Positions 36,878 to 55,107 of a stretch of 64,000 nt of DNA are shown here, piece by piece (positions within the stretch are counted from its first letter, which is position 1; each line of letters begins with the position of its first letter). Made by a program: the position numbers and the translations under genes. This stretch comes from Tethya wilhelma (lineage: Eukaryota > Porifera > Demospongiae > Tethyida > Tethyidae): the NCBI GenBank assembly GCA_964030475.1, contig CAXIPT010000002.1, positions 19,811,010-19,875,009 on the forward strand, in the 5' to 3' direction. The notes beneath the pieces were generated by a model, which was given only the letters and a program-made list of their open reading frames with translations, had not been told where the DNA came from and ran no database searches.

Positions 36878-37756
36878 NNNNNNNNNNNNNNNNNNNNNNN
36901 NNNNNNNNNNNNNNNNNNNNNNNNNNNNNNNNNNNNNNNNNNNNNNNNNNNNNNNNNNNNNNNNNNNNNNNNNNNNNNNNNNNNNNNNNNNNNNNNNNNN
37001 NNNNNNNNNNNNNNNNNNNNNNNNNNNNNNNNNNNNNNNNNNNNNNNNNNNNNNNNNNNNNNNNNNNNNNNNNNNNNNNNNNNNNNNNNNNNNNNNNNNN
37101 NNNNNNNNNNNNNNNNNNNNNNNNNNNNNNNNNNNNNNNNNNNNNNNNNNNNNNNNNNNNNNNNNNNNNNNNNNNNNNNNNNNNNNNNNNNNNNNNNNNN
37201 NNNNNNNNNNNNNNNNNNNNNNNNNNNNNNNNNNNNNNNNNNNNNNNNNNNNNNNNNNNNNNNNNNNNNNNNNNNNNNNNNNNNNNNNNNNNNNNNNNNN
37301 NNNNNNNNNNNNNNNNNNNNNNNNNNNNNNNNNNNNNNNNNNNNNNNNNNNNNNNNNNNNNNNNNNNNNNNNNNNNNNNNNNNNNNNNNNNNNNNNNNNN
37401 NNNNNNNNNNNNNNNNNNNNNNNNNNNNNNNNNNNNNNNNNNNNNNNNNNNNNNNNNNNNNNNNNNNNNNNNNNNNNNNNNNNNNNNNNNNNNNNNNNNN
37501 NNNNNNNNNNNNNNNNNNNNNNNNNNNNNNNNNNNNNNNNNNNNNNNNNNNNNNNNNNNNNNNNNNNNNNNNNNNNNNNNNNNNNNNNNNNNNNNNNNNN
37601 NNNNNNNNNNNNNNNNNNNNNNNNNNNNNNNNNNNNNNNNNNNNNNNNNNNNNNNNNNNNNNNNNNNNNNNNNNNNNNNNNNNNNNNNNNNNNNNNNNNN
37701 NNNNNNNNNNNNNNNNNNNNNNNNNNNNNNNNNNNNNNNNNNNNNNNNNNNNNNNN
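36878..37756. other. Assembly gap (879 N)
   Basis: Unsequenced. It begins 66 bp upstream of the start codon of the pseudouridine enzyme and ends at the donor of the last visible CAND1 exon, so it must contain the missing CAND1 3' exons. Confidence 0.98.
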
Positions 37757-37758
37757 AC

Positions 37759-43534
<5,776 letters not shown>

Positions 43535-43834
43535 CTTCGATAAAGGTACTTGGACAGTATTTAGTAAATCCTAAACAGATCTGCAAGGCAGATAAAAGGT
43601 AATGTCATTTGCTAGTGATCATTGGAGAAGATCATACACCCTATAGCTCATAGCTCATACCAGAAACATACCTTTCAGTAGCTCCACTTTTCACCAGTCT
43701 CATGCATGCAGGTTACGTCAGCTGATCGTCACGTGATCTATCACAAGGTTTAGAAACTCCGCCCCTTTCTAGTTGTCGATGAATTTTATAAAGTTGAGGC
43801 AACACCGTACATGCTGAGGAATTAGGAACTCTGG
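43535..43834. promoter_or_regulatory. CAND1/FEM1 shared upstream region
   Basis: 300 bp between divergent start codons. It contains 'ttacgtcagctgatcgtcacgtga': a CRE-like TACGTCA and an E-box CACGTG within 25 bp (about 43714-43737). A shared promoter is inferred from spacing. Confidence 0.5.
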
Positions 43835-45901
43835 ATGGAGAAACGCAACCAAGAGCTTCCAGTCTGCGTCTTTACAAAAGATGAGTTCACCAGACTGTGT
43901 GAATTTTCTAAGAACGGTCACCTCGAAGATGTAGTAAAACTGATTGATGGTGTCCTCTCCTCTCGGAACTGTCGCGTGGGACCCAACACGTTTTGTCCTC
44001 AACCCTCACATCAGAACCCTACTCCCTTCGTCCTCTCGGCTCAGCACGGTCAGAGGGAGGTCGTCCAGTTCTTTCTCGATCGCTATAGCAACAGCATAGA
44101 CGTCAATCATGCAGCTACAATAGTCTCCATCACTACCAAGAAGAAGGTACACTGTGCTACTGCTCTTTGGGCTGCCAGTACTGGAGGCCATCTTGAAATC
44201 ATCAAGCTGCTAGTAGCACACGGTGCACAGGTCAACAAGCCAACACTGACCCTCTCGACCCCTCTGAGAGGAGCCTCGTTTCACGGTCACCTCCAGGTGA
44301 TGGAGTATCTTCTTGAGAGTGGTGCGGAGATCAATACCCCCAATTGCATTGGCCAGAGTCCACTGTGTATAGCAGCCATGAGAGGTCAACTGCAAGCGGT
44401 CAAATACTTGGTGGATAACGGTGCTGATAGGCATCAAAAGACCATCAACGGGTATTCCGTGATGCATCTTGCTGCCACCAAAGGTCGCGTCGATATTGTC
44501 AAATACCTCCTCTCCATTGGCCTCTCTCCTTTGTTCCAAGAGGCCAAACCGTTTCAGAATGACTACATCCCTTGTCCGCTCTACCTAGCCGCCTCCACCG
44601 GTCAGAGGAGGATGGTTGAGGTACTCATGGATCTCCCCGGGTGTCCCCCCACGTGTAAAGCCGATGCCCTCCTCCTCCTTGGCTCAACACGGTGTGAAAT
44701 TAGTGCCCGGGGACTAACAATGGGATCTCGGGAAATGTGGGCCAAAGCGTTGGACATCTACGAGGAGAACCAACTGGAAGTGGAGTATTTGCCGCCTCTG
44801 AACAGCTACGGGGGAAGGATCGAGATGAAGACCCATGACGACCTGACGAGGCTCTCAACCGAGCCCAATTTCACTCGCCACGAAGCTTATTTCCAGAGCT
44901 TGATAATCCGCGAGAGATGCATGGGTTATGGCGATCAGGGCCTCATCTATTTCCTTATCCGTCGAGGCATGTGGTTCTGCAATCAGAGCAGCTACACAGA
45001 ATCAGAACTGCTGTGGTTCAGAGCCATGGACATGGAGGTGAAGGTGTGCGAGCAAGAGATCAGTCATGCGCGCTACGGTCACTCTGAAGGCCTGCAGCGA
45101 GACCTGGAGAAAGATCTCTCACAGTACGCATGTGGTCTTTGGCGTATGGTGCATGATTCTTGTCAGTACAAGCCCGACTTTAAACGCTACGTTCAGTTTG
45201 GCTTCAAAGAGTTGGAGATTCTTGAACTTCTCAAGACAAAGTCGGAAAATGCCATCATCATCGACACACAGGTCATCCTCGGAGTGATGATGTACATCTT
45301 TGCATCATGGCTCCACTACGACACAAACGTCAGTACAGAGGTGTTGAGAGAAGACAGTCTCTGCTCACAAGAATGTGAGGAATTAGGTCAAAAATTCGTG
45401 GAACAATATCTCCGGTCAACGAAAGGATCAACCCTTCTCCATTACGCACTCACAAACTTTGTAATCTTAGAAGATGAGGAGAACATTTACGACAAGTATC
45501 CCGATTTAACTCAACTGATCGAAGCACTGTTGCACTGGGGGGCCTATCAAGTGATTGATGTGCCCGACTGCTTGGGACTCAGACCCATTCATGTTGCCGT
45601 GAAGACGGCCAATGAAAACCACCAGATGGACTCTGAGGTACCGCAGTTGATATCTCCACTTATCACTTGTGGTGCTCACTTGGACGCTGTCAACAGTCAC
45701 GGGAATACGGCAGTAGAACAGTGTACAAATGAAATTGCTAAAGTGGTTCTTTACTCGAGTGGACCCCTTCCTCTTACTTGCCAAGCGTCAAATTGTATAG
45801 TTCGTGAGAGACTTCCGTATCGAAGTATTGGATTGCCGACACATGTGGTGAATTTGGTCAAACTGCATGACATGTTATCAATAGATGACTCTTGTAGCTG
45901 A
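43835..45901 (+). CDS. FEM1-family ankyrin protein (CUL2 substrate receptor)
   Basis: Intronless 688-residue protein, close to human FEM1A-C (617-669). About seven ankyrin repeats occupy residues 15-260 (e.g. CATALWAASTGGHLEIIKLL, STPLRGASFHGHLQVMEYL, QSPLCIAAMRGQLQAVKYL, YSVMHLAATKGRVDIVKYL). A helical TPR-like middle region follows (DALLLLGSTRCE, MWAKALDIYEEN, RGMWFCNQSSYTESELLWFRAMDME), then more ankyrin units near the C-terminus (STLLHYALTNFVI, RPIHVAVKTANENH). FEM1 proteins recruit C-degron substrates to CUL2-RING ligases. The start MEKRNQELPV follows a GC-balanced leader shared with CAND1. Intronless structure in an intron-rich area suggests retroposition or ancient intron loss. Confidence 0.93.
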   Translation: MEKRNQELPVCVFTKDEFTRLCEFSKNGHLEDVVKLIDGVLSSRNCRVGPNTFCPQPSHQNPTPFVLSAQHGQREVVQFFLDRYSNSIDVNHAATIVSITTKKKVHCATALWAASTGGHLEIIKLLVAHGAQVNKPTLTLSTPLRGASFHGHLQVMEYLLESGAEINTPNCIGQSPLCIAAMRGQLQAVKYLVDNGADRHQKTINGYSVMHLAATKGRVDIVKYLLSIGLSPLFQEAKPFQNDYIPCPLYLAASTGQRRMVEVLMDLPGCPPTCKADALLLLGSTRCEISARGLTMGSREMWAKALDIYEENQLEVEYLPPLNSYGGRIEMKTHDDLTRLSTEPNFTRHEAYFQSLIIRERCMGYGDQGLIYFLIRRGMWFCNQSSYTESELLWFRAMDMEVKVCEQEISHARYGHSEGLQRDLEKDLSQYACGLWRMVHDSCQYKPDFKRYVQFGFKELEILELLKTKSENAIIIDTQVILGVMMYIFASWLHYDTNVSTEVLREDSLCSQECEELGQKFVEQYLRSTKGSTLLHYALTNFVILEDEENIYDKYPDLTQLIEALLHWGAYQVIDVPDCLGLRPIHVAVKTANENHQMDSEVPQLISPLITCGAHLDAVNSHGNTAVEQCTNEIAKVVLYSSGPLPLTCQASNCIVRERLPYRSIGLPTHVVNLVKLHDMLSIDDSCS

Positions 45902-46073
45902 CCAATAGAGCTGATTGTTTTTTTGTTTGTATAAATTATTATTGTGTATTTATACAAAAATATTTTCGTACTAATGAACTGCGCATGCGTGAAACCACGT
46001 GGCCGACGTTTAGCGTCTATGTACGCGGTTGATGCAGCTAGCCTACTTTTGCCACTATCATAAAAAAGTGAAC

Positions 46074-49002
46074 ATGCCTATGTCGGATGTCTTTCAGTAT
46101 GTTAGGACACAATACGAAGAGAAACCTCGTCCAAAAGAAGAAGCTGGACCAGGACACAGAAAGGTAGCTATGAACCTGTCTGCACTGCACTAGCTGCATA
46201 CTATACACGTACACTTTATTTTCCATTACGTAGGCTCTTGCTCGAAACAATGAATGGTTCATTACAGAGCTCCCTGACAAGTGGCTGGTAGATTATGAGA
46301 GGCGAAAGAAACATCAGCATACAGGCTACTTTGCCCACAATTATCTTCCATACAAAACGTTTGCCAACTTGAAACACACTGACGTTTACGACTTGTTAGG
46401 AGAGCACTTGGGGATCAGTGTGAACAAGCAATTTGCGTTTATGACTCTACAGAACTACAGCAAAAGTCAAGGGCATAATATTCAAAACGAGGAATCACAA
46501 AGCTCTTCCAGTGAACCACCCAACACAGTATGTCAAAGGGTTACATTATATTATTATGTTCAAATGTTGCAAATCTTTTGCAGATTGTTGTAGTCTGTGA
46601 AGGAAGCAAAGCTCGTCAATCTTTACCTCCTTCAAGAAATGCCGGCTTGTCAAGCATCAGGACTGCTCTCAGCTCTGACAAGAGGCTCATGAGAGACACG
46701 GCAGCTGGGAAGTCATTTAGAGAATCACTGTTGACCGAGGAAAGACGTGGGGTAAGCAGCATGCACATTGGACACATATGTGCCTGCTTTCTCTCTGACA
46801 CAGCTACGTATTATACATGAGCATATATTATCATACTACACAGAGATATCTTCAAAACATGAGAGCTGCCAAACCAGTTGAAGATAGATCTGGTGCTCAA
46901 GTTTTTGTGCACAATCCTTCCAGCTTTTTGTCTCCAATGGTGTTCACTGCCTCAAGCAAGACTTGCTTCTTTCTTCCATCAATGACTGCTCGCTCTACTG
47001 AGTCTCCTGGAAGAGGAAACCAGGGGGAAAGGAGTGAGTGCAAAGGCACCACGGGAGGTCAAGAGGATGATGATGAAGAAGAGAATGGAAAACCAATCAA
47101 AACTGTTGGACCAAACCTCTATGTTGCATTGGCTGCAGCTCATTTCAAACTTCACCATGGAAACAATCACTCAAATGAACTGCACACAAAGAAGAAACAG
47201 GACATAAGGTTTGAGCACTGTTCATGTTGACAACAACTTATCACGCATATTATTTTATCTGCTGGTGCATCCAATCCTTCTATCTTGTTTAGAACTCAAC
47301 AAAAGAGATTGTGTATGGCCAAGTTGAAGTCGGTGTATGCAATCCTTTGCTGTCTACATAACATCAAAACAAAGGACCTCAGGAGTAGAGTACGGAAACT
47401 TATAATAATTGTAAAGTCATGCAGTAACCACTAAACTCTTCCCATCTTGTTTTAGGAACCACTCTCATATGTGACTATCAAAGCCATTGCCGCAAAACCC
47501 CTTCACACTCTGAACAAGGACTACCCCGGCACCCATCACCATCATCACCATGTCGACCTCCTCCACCATCACTCCCCCACGGCCACCCCTCACCATCGTC
47601 TCACCTCACACACCCACAACTCTACAGAGGCAGTACTCCACGGCCATCAGCGCCCGATTCACAGCAACCTCCATTATCATCAGAACAAGCACGGTCCCTT
47701 GAGGTACAAGAATTTTCACTACATCTGTGATACCTGTAGACACAGTGTAACACACTCTGATGACTTTACACAGGCATGTCAAAGTTCACCATGAGCCTCA
47801 GATTGAGACGTGGGAAGAGGTACTTGAACTGCACCGACTCTCCAACAAGAGTGAACTCAAATCTCCACCAGAGCCCATGAGCAATGCCAACATCCATGGC
47901 GGCCAGGTTGTCAAAACCCAGAGGATTCTCCCTCCATGGCAGAGACAGCTCATCTTTGTGGACAATAAAGAGGAGAGCTTGTAAGTTTGAAAGTTTAGAA
48001 GAAGAAAAAAAAAGAGCTGGCAGTGGTGGGATTCGAACCCACGCCATCGAAATGACTGGTGCCTTAAACCAGCGCCTTAGACCGCTCGGCCACACTACCT
48101 CTTGCTGTGTGTAAGGTGATTTTGATGAAGTTTTTTTCCTCTCCTTTTGTTTATTGCAGAAAGAAAGACCCAGCACAGAAGCTGTGTGAGTGTATAGAAT
48201 CATTTCACCACTTTAAGAGCGAGACTTCTCAGCAAATAAAAACAGCACTCAAGGATCGAAAGAGGTTATTAATCCTAGTCACTAATGACTCAATTGGGAT
48301 TGAAATTCATTACAACTGTGAAACTGCATACAGTCAGATGGAGAAGCATTTGTCTAGCAAGCTGACCTTTCTAAAGCTTGGTGCCAACACAAAGGAGTGT
48401 CTGGAGGAAATGAGAGTAGGAGCTTATCGTTTAAAGAGGTTGGAGAGGGCAGAAGAAACAAGCAAACCAACTTGGTCAGTATGTTACTGTTAAAGATATG
48501 ATGGTTCCCACTCGAACTTGACCAGCTAGAGTATATAATGTGCATGTAGGTTTGTTCTTCTTGAAGATGAAGTGAAGAAGGTGTTTGGAGATGATGGCAG
48601 AGACAGAGCTGGTGCTAGCTTTCTAGAGAAGCTCAAGCAGTTCATTTTTGTTGACAACAATACTCTGCCTCATGTTGCTGTGAGTTTATAGCATGCATCC
48701 ACATACACTGAGCCACATAATCTTACACATAACTTTTATAGGAAAAGTTCTGCCTGCTTGTCATGTCCCTTCCAGTCTACCAACTAGCCAGACAGCCTGT
48801 GATCAGTGCAATGGAGGTACACTACATGCAGTCATACTTCAATCTCCATGTAATCTTCAATTTCTTTTTCATGCAGTTTGTCTTGGAGAGTGTTTTGAAG
48901 TTGCCTCCTAACTTGTTCTCCAAGCTGAGAGAGATGAGGGACCTTCCAGCTGTCACTAATGAACTAGCTTCTCCAGCGTATGTATTTGGTATGCTTGTTT
49001 GA
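46074..49002 (+). CDS. Unrecognised 685-residue protein, 11 exons
   Basis: Exons 46074-46163, 46234-46527, 46584-46751, 46844-47208, 47293-47332, 47456-47703, 47774-47980, 48160-48474, 48550-48679, 48742-48816, 48877-49002 total 2058 nt with continuous frame. I do not recognise the family. The N-terminus (MPMSDVFQYVRTQYEEKP, WFITELPDKWLVDYERRKK) is charged and conserved-looking. The middle is low-complexity, with an acidic stretch (GGQEDDDEEENGK) and a His-rich segment (THHHHHHVDLLHHH). The C-terminal 250 residues look like a helical globular domain (KLCECIESFHHFKSETSQQ, LLILVTNDSIGIEIHYN, FVLESVLKLPPNLFSKLREM). No signal peptide or TM is seen. Upstream lies an NRF1-like GCGCATGCGT at 45981-45990. 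One intron hosts an antisense tRNA-Leu gene. Confidence 0.8.
48018..48099 (-). tRNA. tRNA-Leu(AAG)
   Basis: 82-nt type II tRNA on the minus strand, without an intron. The acceptor stem GGTAGTG pairs with CACTGCC (one G-T wobble), followed by discriminator A. The A-box GTGGCCGAGCGGTC and B-box GGGTTCGAATCCC are intact. The anticodon stem CTGGT/ACCAG encloses loop TTAAGGC, anticodon AAG. The long variable arm and G at the D-loop positions fit Leu. It lies in the intron between exons ending 47980 and starting 48160 of the unrecognised gene, in opposite orientation. Confidence 0.96.
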
Positions 49003-49252
49003 ATAAAACAACAATAAGTGATAATGTCAATAAATTATAATACTCATTACGGTTGTAGTAAAATAATAAACATATCTCTGATAAAATGGCAACTAGCATC
49101 TATATCAATGTCAAGTGAACACTAATGAACTACACACACAATTTCTAGACTGTTCAATGGTCCAAACACATAATATTATGTTACTATACTACACAAAAGT
49201 CTGTCAATATATTATTGTGTCCTCTTTTTTGATTATTTATGGTCACATTATC

Positions 49253-50718
49253 TTATTCGACTTCGCTGGAGTGGCTCATGCTGTCCTTAGCGGTGTCTTC
49301 GACAAAGTACGTGATGAGGGACCCTTTCCCTTTCACAGACACCACTCCGCGGTACTCAAACACATAGCCACGAGAAGAGAGCANGAGGGGGGGCAGGGGG
49401 TCACAACAAGTGTCATACTGATTACCTGCATGCATGTCTATTGATACATCATCTCAATAATTACTCAAAGGATTGTTTGGACTATTGACTCTCAAAGCAT
49501 ACTCTCTCAAAATTAAATCACATGAGTATCACATGACATTCTCCGAATCATCTCACCTGTGTCTTTCCAATGATCCCGGTGCTCTCCATTCTGCTGGCCA
49601 GGTTCACCGTGTCCCCCCAGATGTCGTACTGAGGCTTCTTGGCTCCAATCACTCCCGCCACAACTGGACCGTGACTGATGCCAATCCTCAGTTGGAAGTT
49701 ATTGTAGGAATCTTGGTTGATGAGGTTCAGCTTGCTCCTCAGAGCAAAGGACAAGTCGAGAAGAGCCTCAAGATGCTTCCAGCTGTGGGTCTTCTTACCC
49801 TGGTTGAGAGAAATACATTTCAATGTCAGCATCAAAGGAAAACAAAAAAAAAAAAAAAAGGAAAAAAAAGAAGAAAAACAGAAGAGAAAAAAGAGAACAA
49901 GTTATGTAAATTCTATAAACTACTTCTGACTCCCGTAACCCATGCAGACAAATGGTAAAGGATCGAGATTATTTTTATGAATAGACATTGCAAAGAGATA
50001 TTTTACATAGTATACTCACTGTCTGGTTCACTCCCGATGCCACCATGTAAGTGCTTCCAATCGTCTTCATCTTCTCGATGCAGTGGAAGCGCTCCTCCGT
50101 TAGCAGCTGGTCAAAGTCGGCAAAGATCTCATTGAGCAGGCGCATGCACTCGATGCCCTGGTTGTTGACATCTCTCTCCTCGTAGAACTCAGAGAAGTCA
50201 GGAATGGAGGCAAACATGACCCCGGCTTCAGGATGGTAGTCGTAGTAGAGCTCCTGTAAGAGTAGCATCACATCCCATTAAATAAATGTGCACAATTGAT
50301 AGTATAGAATGGGAATTTTCACCACTAAAAAACTGTGCTTGTTTAATTTTTGTCATTTTGAATGATTATAATTTTGGTAAAGATCAACATTATGTTGTTT
50401 CAAATTTTCACATGTGTAATTTCGCCACCTGCACTACTGGTGAAAAAAATTAATGTTGAAAATTTCCCGATCTACTGTACAGTATAGAGACAATGACTGC
50501 ACAGAAGGAGGACTGAAAAGTGAAAACCCAACAGAAGTCTTCTTGTAGTCCACATCTCTTAAACCGCATGAGACATTGTTGCATGTCTCTATGACTGCTC
50601 ACCATTGGACTGACGTCGGGAGCTAGGTAGTGTCCCACCACGTGGTCAGGAAGGAGGTTGGTGAGGAGGGAGCAGTTGTGTGCTTGAAGAGACTCCACTT
50701 CCTTCTGCTTCTTGTTGA

Positions 50719-50765
<47 letters not shown>

Positions 50766-52821
50766 GTGTGTGTGTGCGCGCTTGCATGAAATGATTACGT
50801 ATGCAGATGTGGGGATGGCATTTTCTTCAACAAACCTGGGCAAAGTCACATCTGGGTGCTTGTGGATCGAGTGACTCGAAAAATCGGACAACAGGAGCAT
50901 TAGGTTCACATTCAACCTGTGTACAGAAACAAACCACCATGCATGACAGGGCAAAGGATAGAATAGCTAATGCGCAGCTGTCACTATTGATACTGACCAG
51001 CCCAATGTGGCTGCAGAAGAAGGCCAAGAGCCAGAGCAAGATGAAGATACAGTAACGAATGAAACGCCGATTCTTCATGAGGTCGTTCATGCTGAGAAAG
51101 ATGGGAGAATGCAACACCTGATGGAAGGAGACAAAGTCAAATGCAATCATTATGACAAACGTACTGCACTAGATAACCTTTCAGTAAACCATAAACACAT
51201 GTCATTGAGCCTGAGTTAAGAGTAGCCTGGCTAGTACCTTGATCTTGTCCACTAAAGAGATGAAGGTGGCCATCGTGATGATGAGAGTGCATATGAGGTA
51301 GCAGATGTGGACGGAAACACGAGACCTTGGAAGAATGATGAGCTGGTTGATGTAGAACAAAATTTGAAGGGAGAGAAGACCGATCATGAAGAAGTGGGTC
51401 TGAGTGAACGGCTCTCGAACATACTGTGTGTGTGTGTGTGTGTGTGTATGTGTGTGTGCAAGTGTACATTACTTTGTGTTGCCCATACATACTTTGGCCT
51501 CAAGGTTAGTGTCCTTAAATCTCATGGAGAACCGATTGGCATACTGCTTCCACAGGCTCTTTGTGCTACTGTCAGTGATGGCCTCTTCCAGTCGACTCAG
51601 AAACTCTTTCTGTTTCTCCTCAAAGCCACTGTAAGTCTCCTCCGACCCGTTCTGCACTGTGTCCAACTCATAGGACTTCTCATTGCTGGAAGCACTTGGT
51701 TCAGACATGTCTGCCTCATCCTCTCCATTCTGTAATATAGTCACACATTAACAAAGGCACATGCTATAATAATGCCATAGGCAAATATATAGCACAGCAG
51801 GCCATTTCCAGCATGCCATATTTCTGATGTCTAGCTACTCCATTCGTTTGCTAACCTTGGAAGCAAAGCCAAGTGTGTCAAAGATATCCTTCACACCAAA
51901 TCTCCTCCTCTGTTCGTAGCTTCCCTCAAAGAAAGCCTGCTGTGGTATGGACATGCTCCTATTGGGGGTACGGGGGTCTTTGTAGTGGGGGAACATCGGG
52001 GATTCAATGGGGAGTGGTTCGATGCCCCCTGGAAGGGTGAGGGTCAAACTCTCTCGACTGATGTAACTAGTGCGGGGCGAAGGCAGCTCCAGACCAGAGT
52101 CAGTGGACAGGGCATCGTAGAAATCCTAACAGAGAAACATAGGTTATTCATAGTGGGTACTAAACAATATCCATCATGTAGTGTGTTGACACAACTCAAT
52201 AGAAAAATTGTTGTTGCAGGTAATAACCAGTCAAGTGTAGTGTTAAGCACAGCTGGCCACCATTCAACCACCACAAAGACTTCTAGGATTTCACGCTAGT
52301 ACAACTGGTGTTCTCCTAGGACTAAGGGATCCAGTCCCACATACATGCCTCCTTACCTTGGTTTCTTCCTCAGCTCTGCATGTCACAAAGTATGTGTGCA
52401 TGTCAGAGTCTTCCAAGAGTTTGTTCCGTGACTTCCCATCAGCAGGCACCACCTTGTAAGCACCGTTGAGAGCAGCTAGAGTGGCTTCACTAATGTGCAC
52501 CTTCCTACAAGTTGAAAGTAGAAGATAAACAGAGATTTCTAGTCAAACAAGAGGCCAATAAGATAGTAACATGAATGAATGCATGAGAGGCCCTCAAGAT
52601 TATAAATATAACTATAGGTCACTGCATGTATTTTGATGTACCCAGGTATGCCACCAGCTTCCATTGCATTGGCAAGAGTGACGGCATTAGACCAGACGTC
52701 AAACTGCCACTTCTTGAGCCCGATCAATCCACAGAGCACCGATCCAGTGTGGATACCAACACGCATGTCAAGATCATGTCCTGTCTCCTCAGCAACATGT
52801 CTGGAGTGAGAGTGATCATGC

Positions 52822-52881
<60 letters not shown>

Positions 52882-53233
52882 AATTTCAGTTGTAGACATG
52901 CAGTGCAAGCTAACTTGCAGCTGGGAACAATGTTTCCTTGCTCTTCCCAACTGGCCACAAAGGTTGGTCCATAAAAATTAATTATACCACACCGCTGAAG
53001 ATGGTGTTCAATTACAGCCTAGGCCCATCCTTCTCTACTAACTTGTACAAACAAGCCAAACTGTAAATTAACCAGTGTTTAAGTAGTCCTTGTGGCTTGG
53101 CTTACTTGATGACTTCAATCATCTGCAGGCCCATCTCAACACAGCAAGCAGCATGGTCAGTTCTGGAATCATAAAGGCCAGAGACACAGTAGTAACAGTC
53201 TCCAAGGATCTTGATGCGGAGACAATTGTTGCT

Positions 53234-53284
<51 letters not shown>

Positions 53285-54868
53285 CATGCACTCAATGACA
53301 TTTCTCAGTATACTGTGCACACATAATGAATCAATGCATTGTGAACACATGCATGTTATTGTAGTTTGGATACTCATGTACACATACTTCAGCAAGGCAG
53401 TCAAATCTGGCAAAGAGTTCATTGAGCGTTCGAACCAGCTCCTGAGGTGACACTTTCGAAGAGAATGCCGTGAATCCTTTAATGTCGGCAAACAGGATGC
53501 TGCAAATTTGCAACATGGAGAGGAAATGAATGCATCTTGGTGTGACATGGCACCATTTCATTGAGCACAAAGCATTTACAATCATCTCACATCACTTGCA
53601 AAAACCCTGCACTCACCTGACATCCTCAAACCTTTTCATGTACAACTTGTGAAACTGCGGATTGTTGATGAGATCATGTGAGTGACTTCGCCTGTGGAGG
53701 TCATCCTGTATAGAGTGGGCTAGATCCCCAGGGAAAATGGACAGGAGCAGCTTCTCCTAAAACACACAAACCAGGAGAAAGAGACATGACAATGTTACTC
53801 ATAAGATACATTGAATCTTAGACAAGACTACTGGAAAACATGCAGTGGAGAGTGTGAGTGACTGCAGACACCCACTTTTCCCTGTCTTTAGAAAAATTCA
53901 GCTGCATCTGCACAATGGTGAATCTACTAATGTTTTGCATTTATTAAGGAATGGGTTTGATACTCTGAGACGTTCACCTGTCTTCCATTTGCTTGTTCAA
54001 TTTTGAGATGGGTGGACACACTTTTTTCAATCTCTTGAAACGCGATCAGTGCTAGTTTATTTGTCCTAACATGAACTATAGCACACATCAAAATTATACC
54101 AATCACCAGCAAGGAAGCAGCTAGCACCTAGAGCAAGTAGAAAAAACTCTTAACAAAATGCTCATGCTGTCCATACGATAAAGGCTCTAGAATGCAACTA
54201 TAAGCTATATAGATAGATACCTCATCATTGAAGGTTCGTTTGTAGAATTGGCCTAACACATTCGAAGAGATCAGAAACCAAATGAAAACTGAAATGATGA
54301 TGGAGCTCTGGAAGTAAATGGTGCTAACAAAAAGCAACAGCGAAACGTTGATGACAATATCAGGTATGTAGATGATGAACCGGGAAAAGACTGCTATCAC
54401 TAGCAGCATGAATGAAAATATCACGGCAACATGAAACCACTTCAGGATAAAGCGTCGCTTGAATGCTCGAACTATCAAATATACTGCATGATAGGTACCA
54501 AAGACAAAACTGAAATACTCTAAACGAATTGGAGGAAGGAGAAGACTACTTAGATCCAGGTTGTGCAACAGGAGCAGCTCCAATCGATGAGCAATGATTA
54601 CGAAAATGGAGTAGCAAACAATGGTGGAGAACATCGAGACAAGAGAGGAGTTGGTACTCCTCCTACGGTACACTGTGTAGACATCTCTCGACTCCTTGTA
54701 GATGAATGAGGTGGTAGAGTAGAGATTTCTTGGTGTCCAATTCAAGATAAAGTACGCAACATTTTTGAGTACTTCTTTTAGCATTTTGACTACTCTGAAA
54801 GACAATGGCTGGACACTTTTGAGTACTTTCTTTACCATTTTGACTACTCTGAAAGCCAATGATTTCAT
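49253..54868 (-). CDS. Membrane adenylyl cyclase (class III, two catalytic domains)
   Basis: Sixteen exons on the minus strand (54868-54221, 54127-53978, 53756-53617, 53499-53388, 53233-53106, 52800-52642, 52504-52357, 52125-51856, 51729-51493, 51423-51238, 51117-50998, 50916-50836, 50719-50603, 50253-50020, 49799-49557, 49417-49253), 3138 nt, 1045 residues. Order: first membrane bundle, C1 with [11 protein letters not shown] and LGDCYYC (both metal-binding Asp), [19 protein letters not shown], a linker, a second membrane bundle, then C2 with [24 protein letters not shown] (adenine-selective Lys), [15 protein letters not shown] (Asp plus the N..R pair) and [13 protein letters not shown]. The catalytic residues are complete, so it should make cAMP at the plasma membrane under G-protein control. 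One unresolved base (49384) falls in the last exon. A second N-terminal cassette lies upstream. Confidence 0.93.
50303..50485. mobile_element. Short TIR element (MITE)
   Basis: 183 bp in an adenylyl-cyclase intron. Left end gtatagaatgggaattttc; right end gaaaatttcccgatctac, then agtatag. These are inverted and of the same family as the element at 42238. Confidence 0.65.
50720..50780. repeat. (GT)n microsatellite abutting a cyclase acceptor
   Basis: On the cyclase strand this is (CA)n ending in 'acacag', directly at the 3' splice site of the exon starting at 50719. Confidence 0.95.
52826..52876. repeat. (GA)n microsatellite
   Basis: Plus-strand GA tract in the cyclase intron; on the cyclase strand it is a CT tract upstream of the exon starting at 52800. 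Confidence 0.95.
53236..53282. repeat. (GA)n microsatellite serving as polypyrimidine tract
   Basis: On the cyclase strand it reads (CT)n then cag, forming the entire polypyrimidine tract of the exon starting at 53233. Confidence 0.95.
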
Positions 54869-55107
54869 TGGCTTTAAGTATGATAGCACTTAACCACCTA
54901 CAAGTTTCACAGTCAGTATACACTATCACACCTTTCTTACCTAACAACAAAAGTGTCACTAAACTACAACTTCTGACAAAACTCACTGACTAGATGCGCA
55001 TGCACAAATGAGGAACAGGCAGCTATATCGCCAGGGAAAAGTGGGTGTCCCGTGAAACTAAACTTTAAAGTAACAATTTATCATCACATCAATTTTATAC
55101 AATGCAC

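Noticed and set aside
47766..48203. Minus-strand ORF of 145 codons
   Set aside because: Its centre is the translated tRNA-Leu gene, and the rest is antisense to a coding exon.
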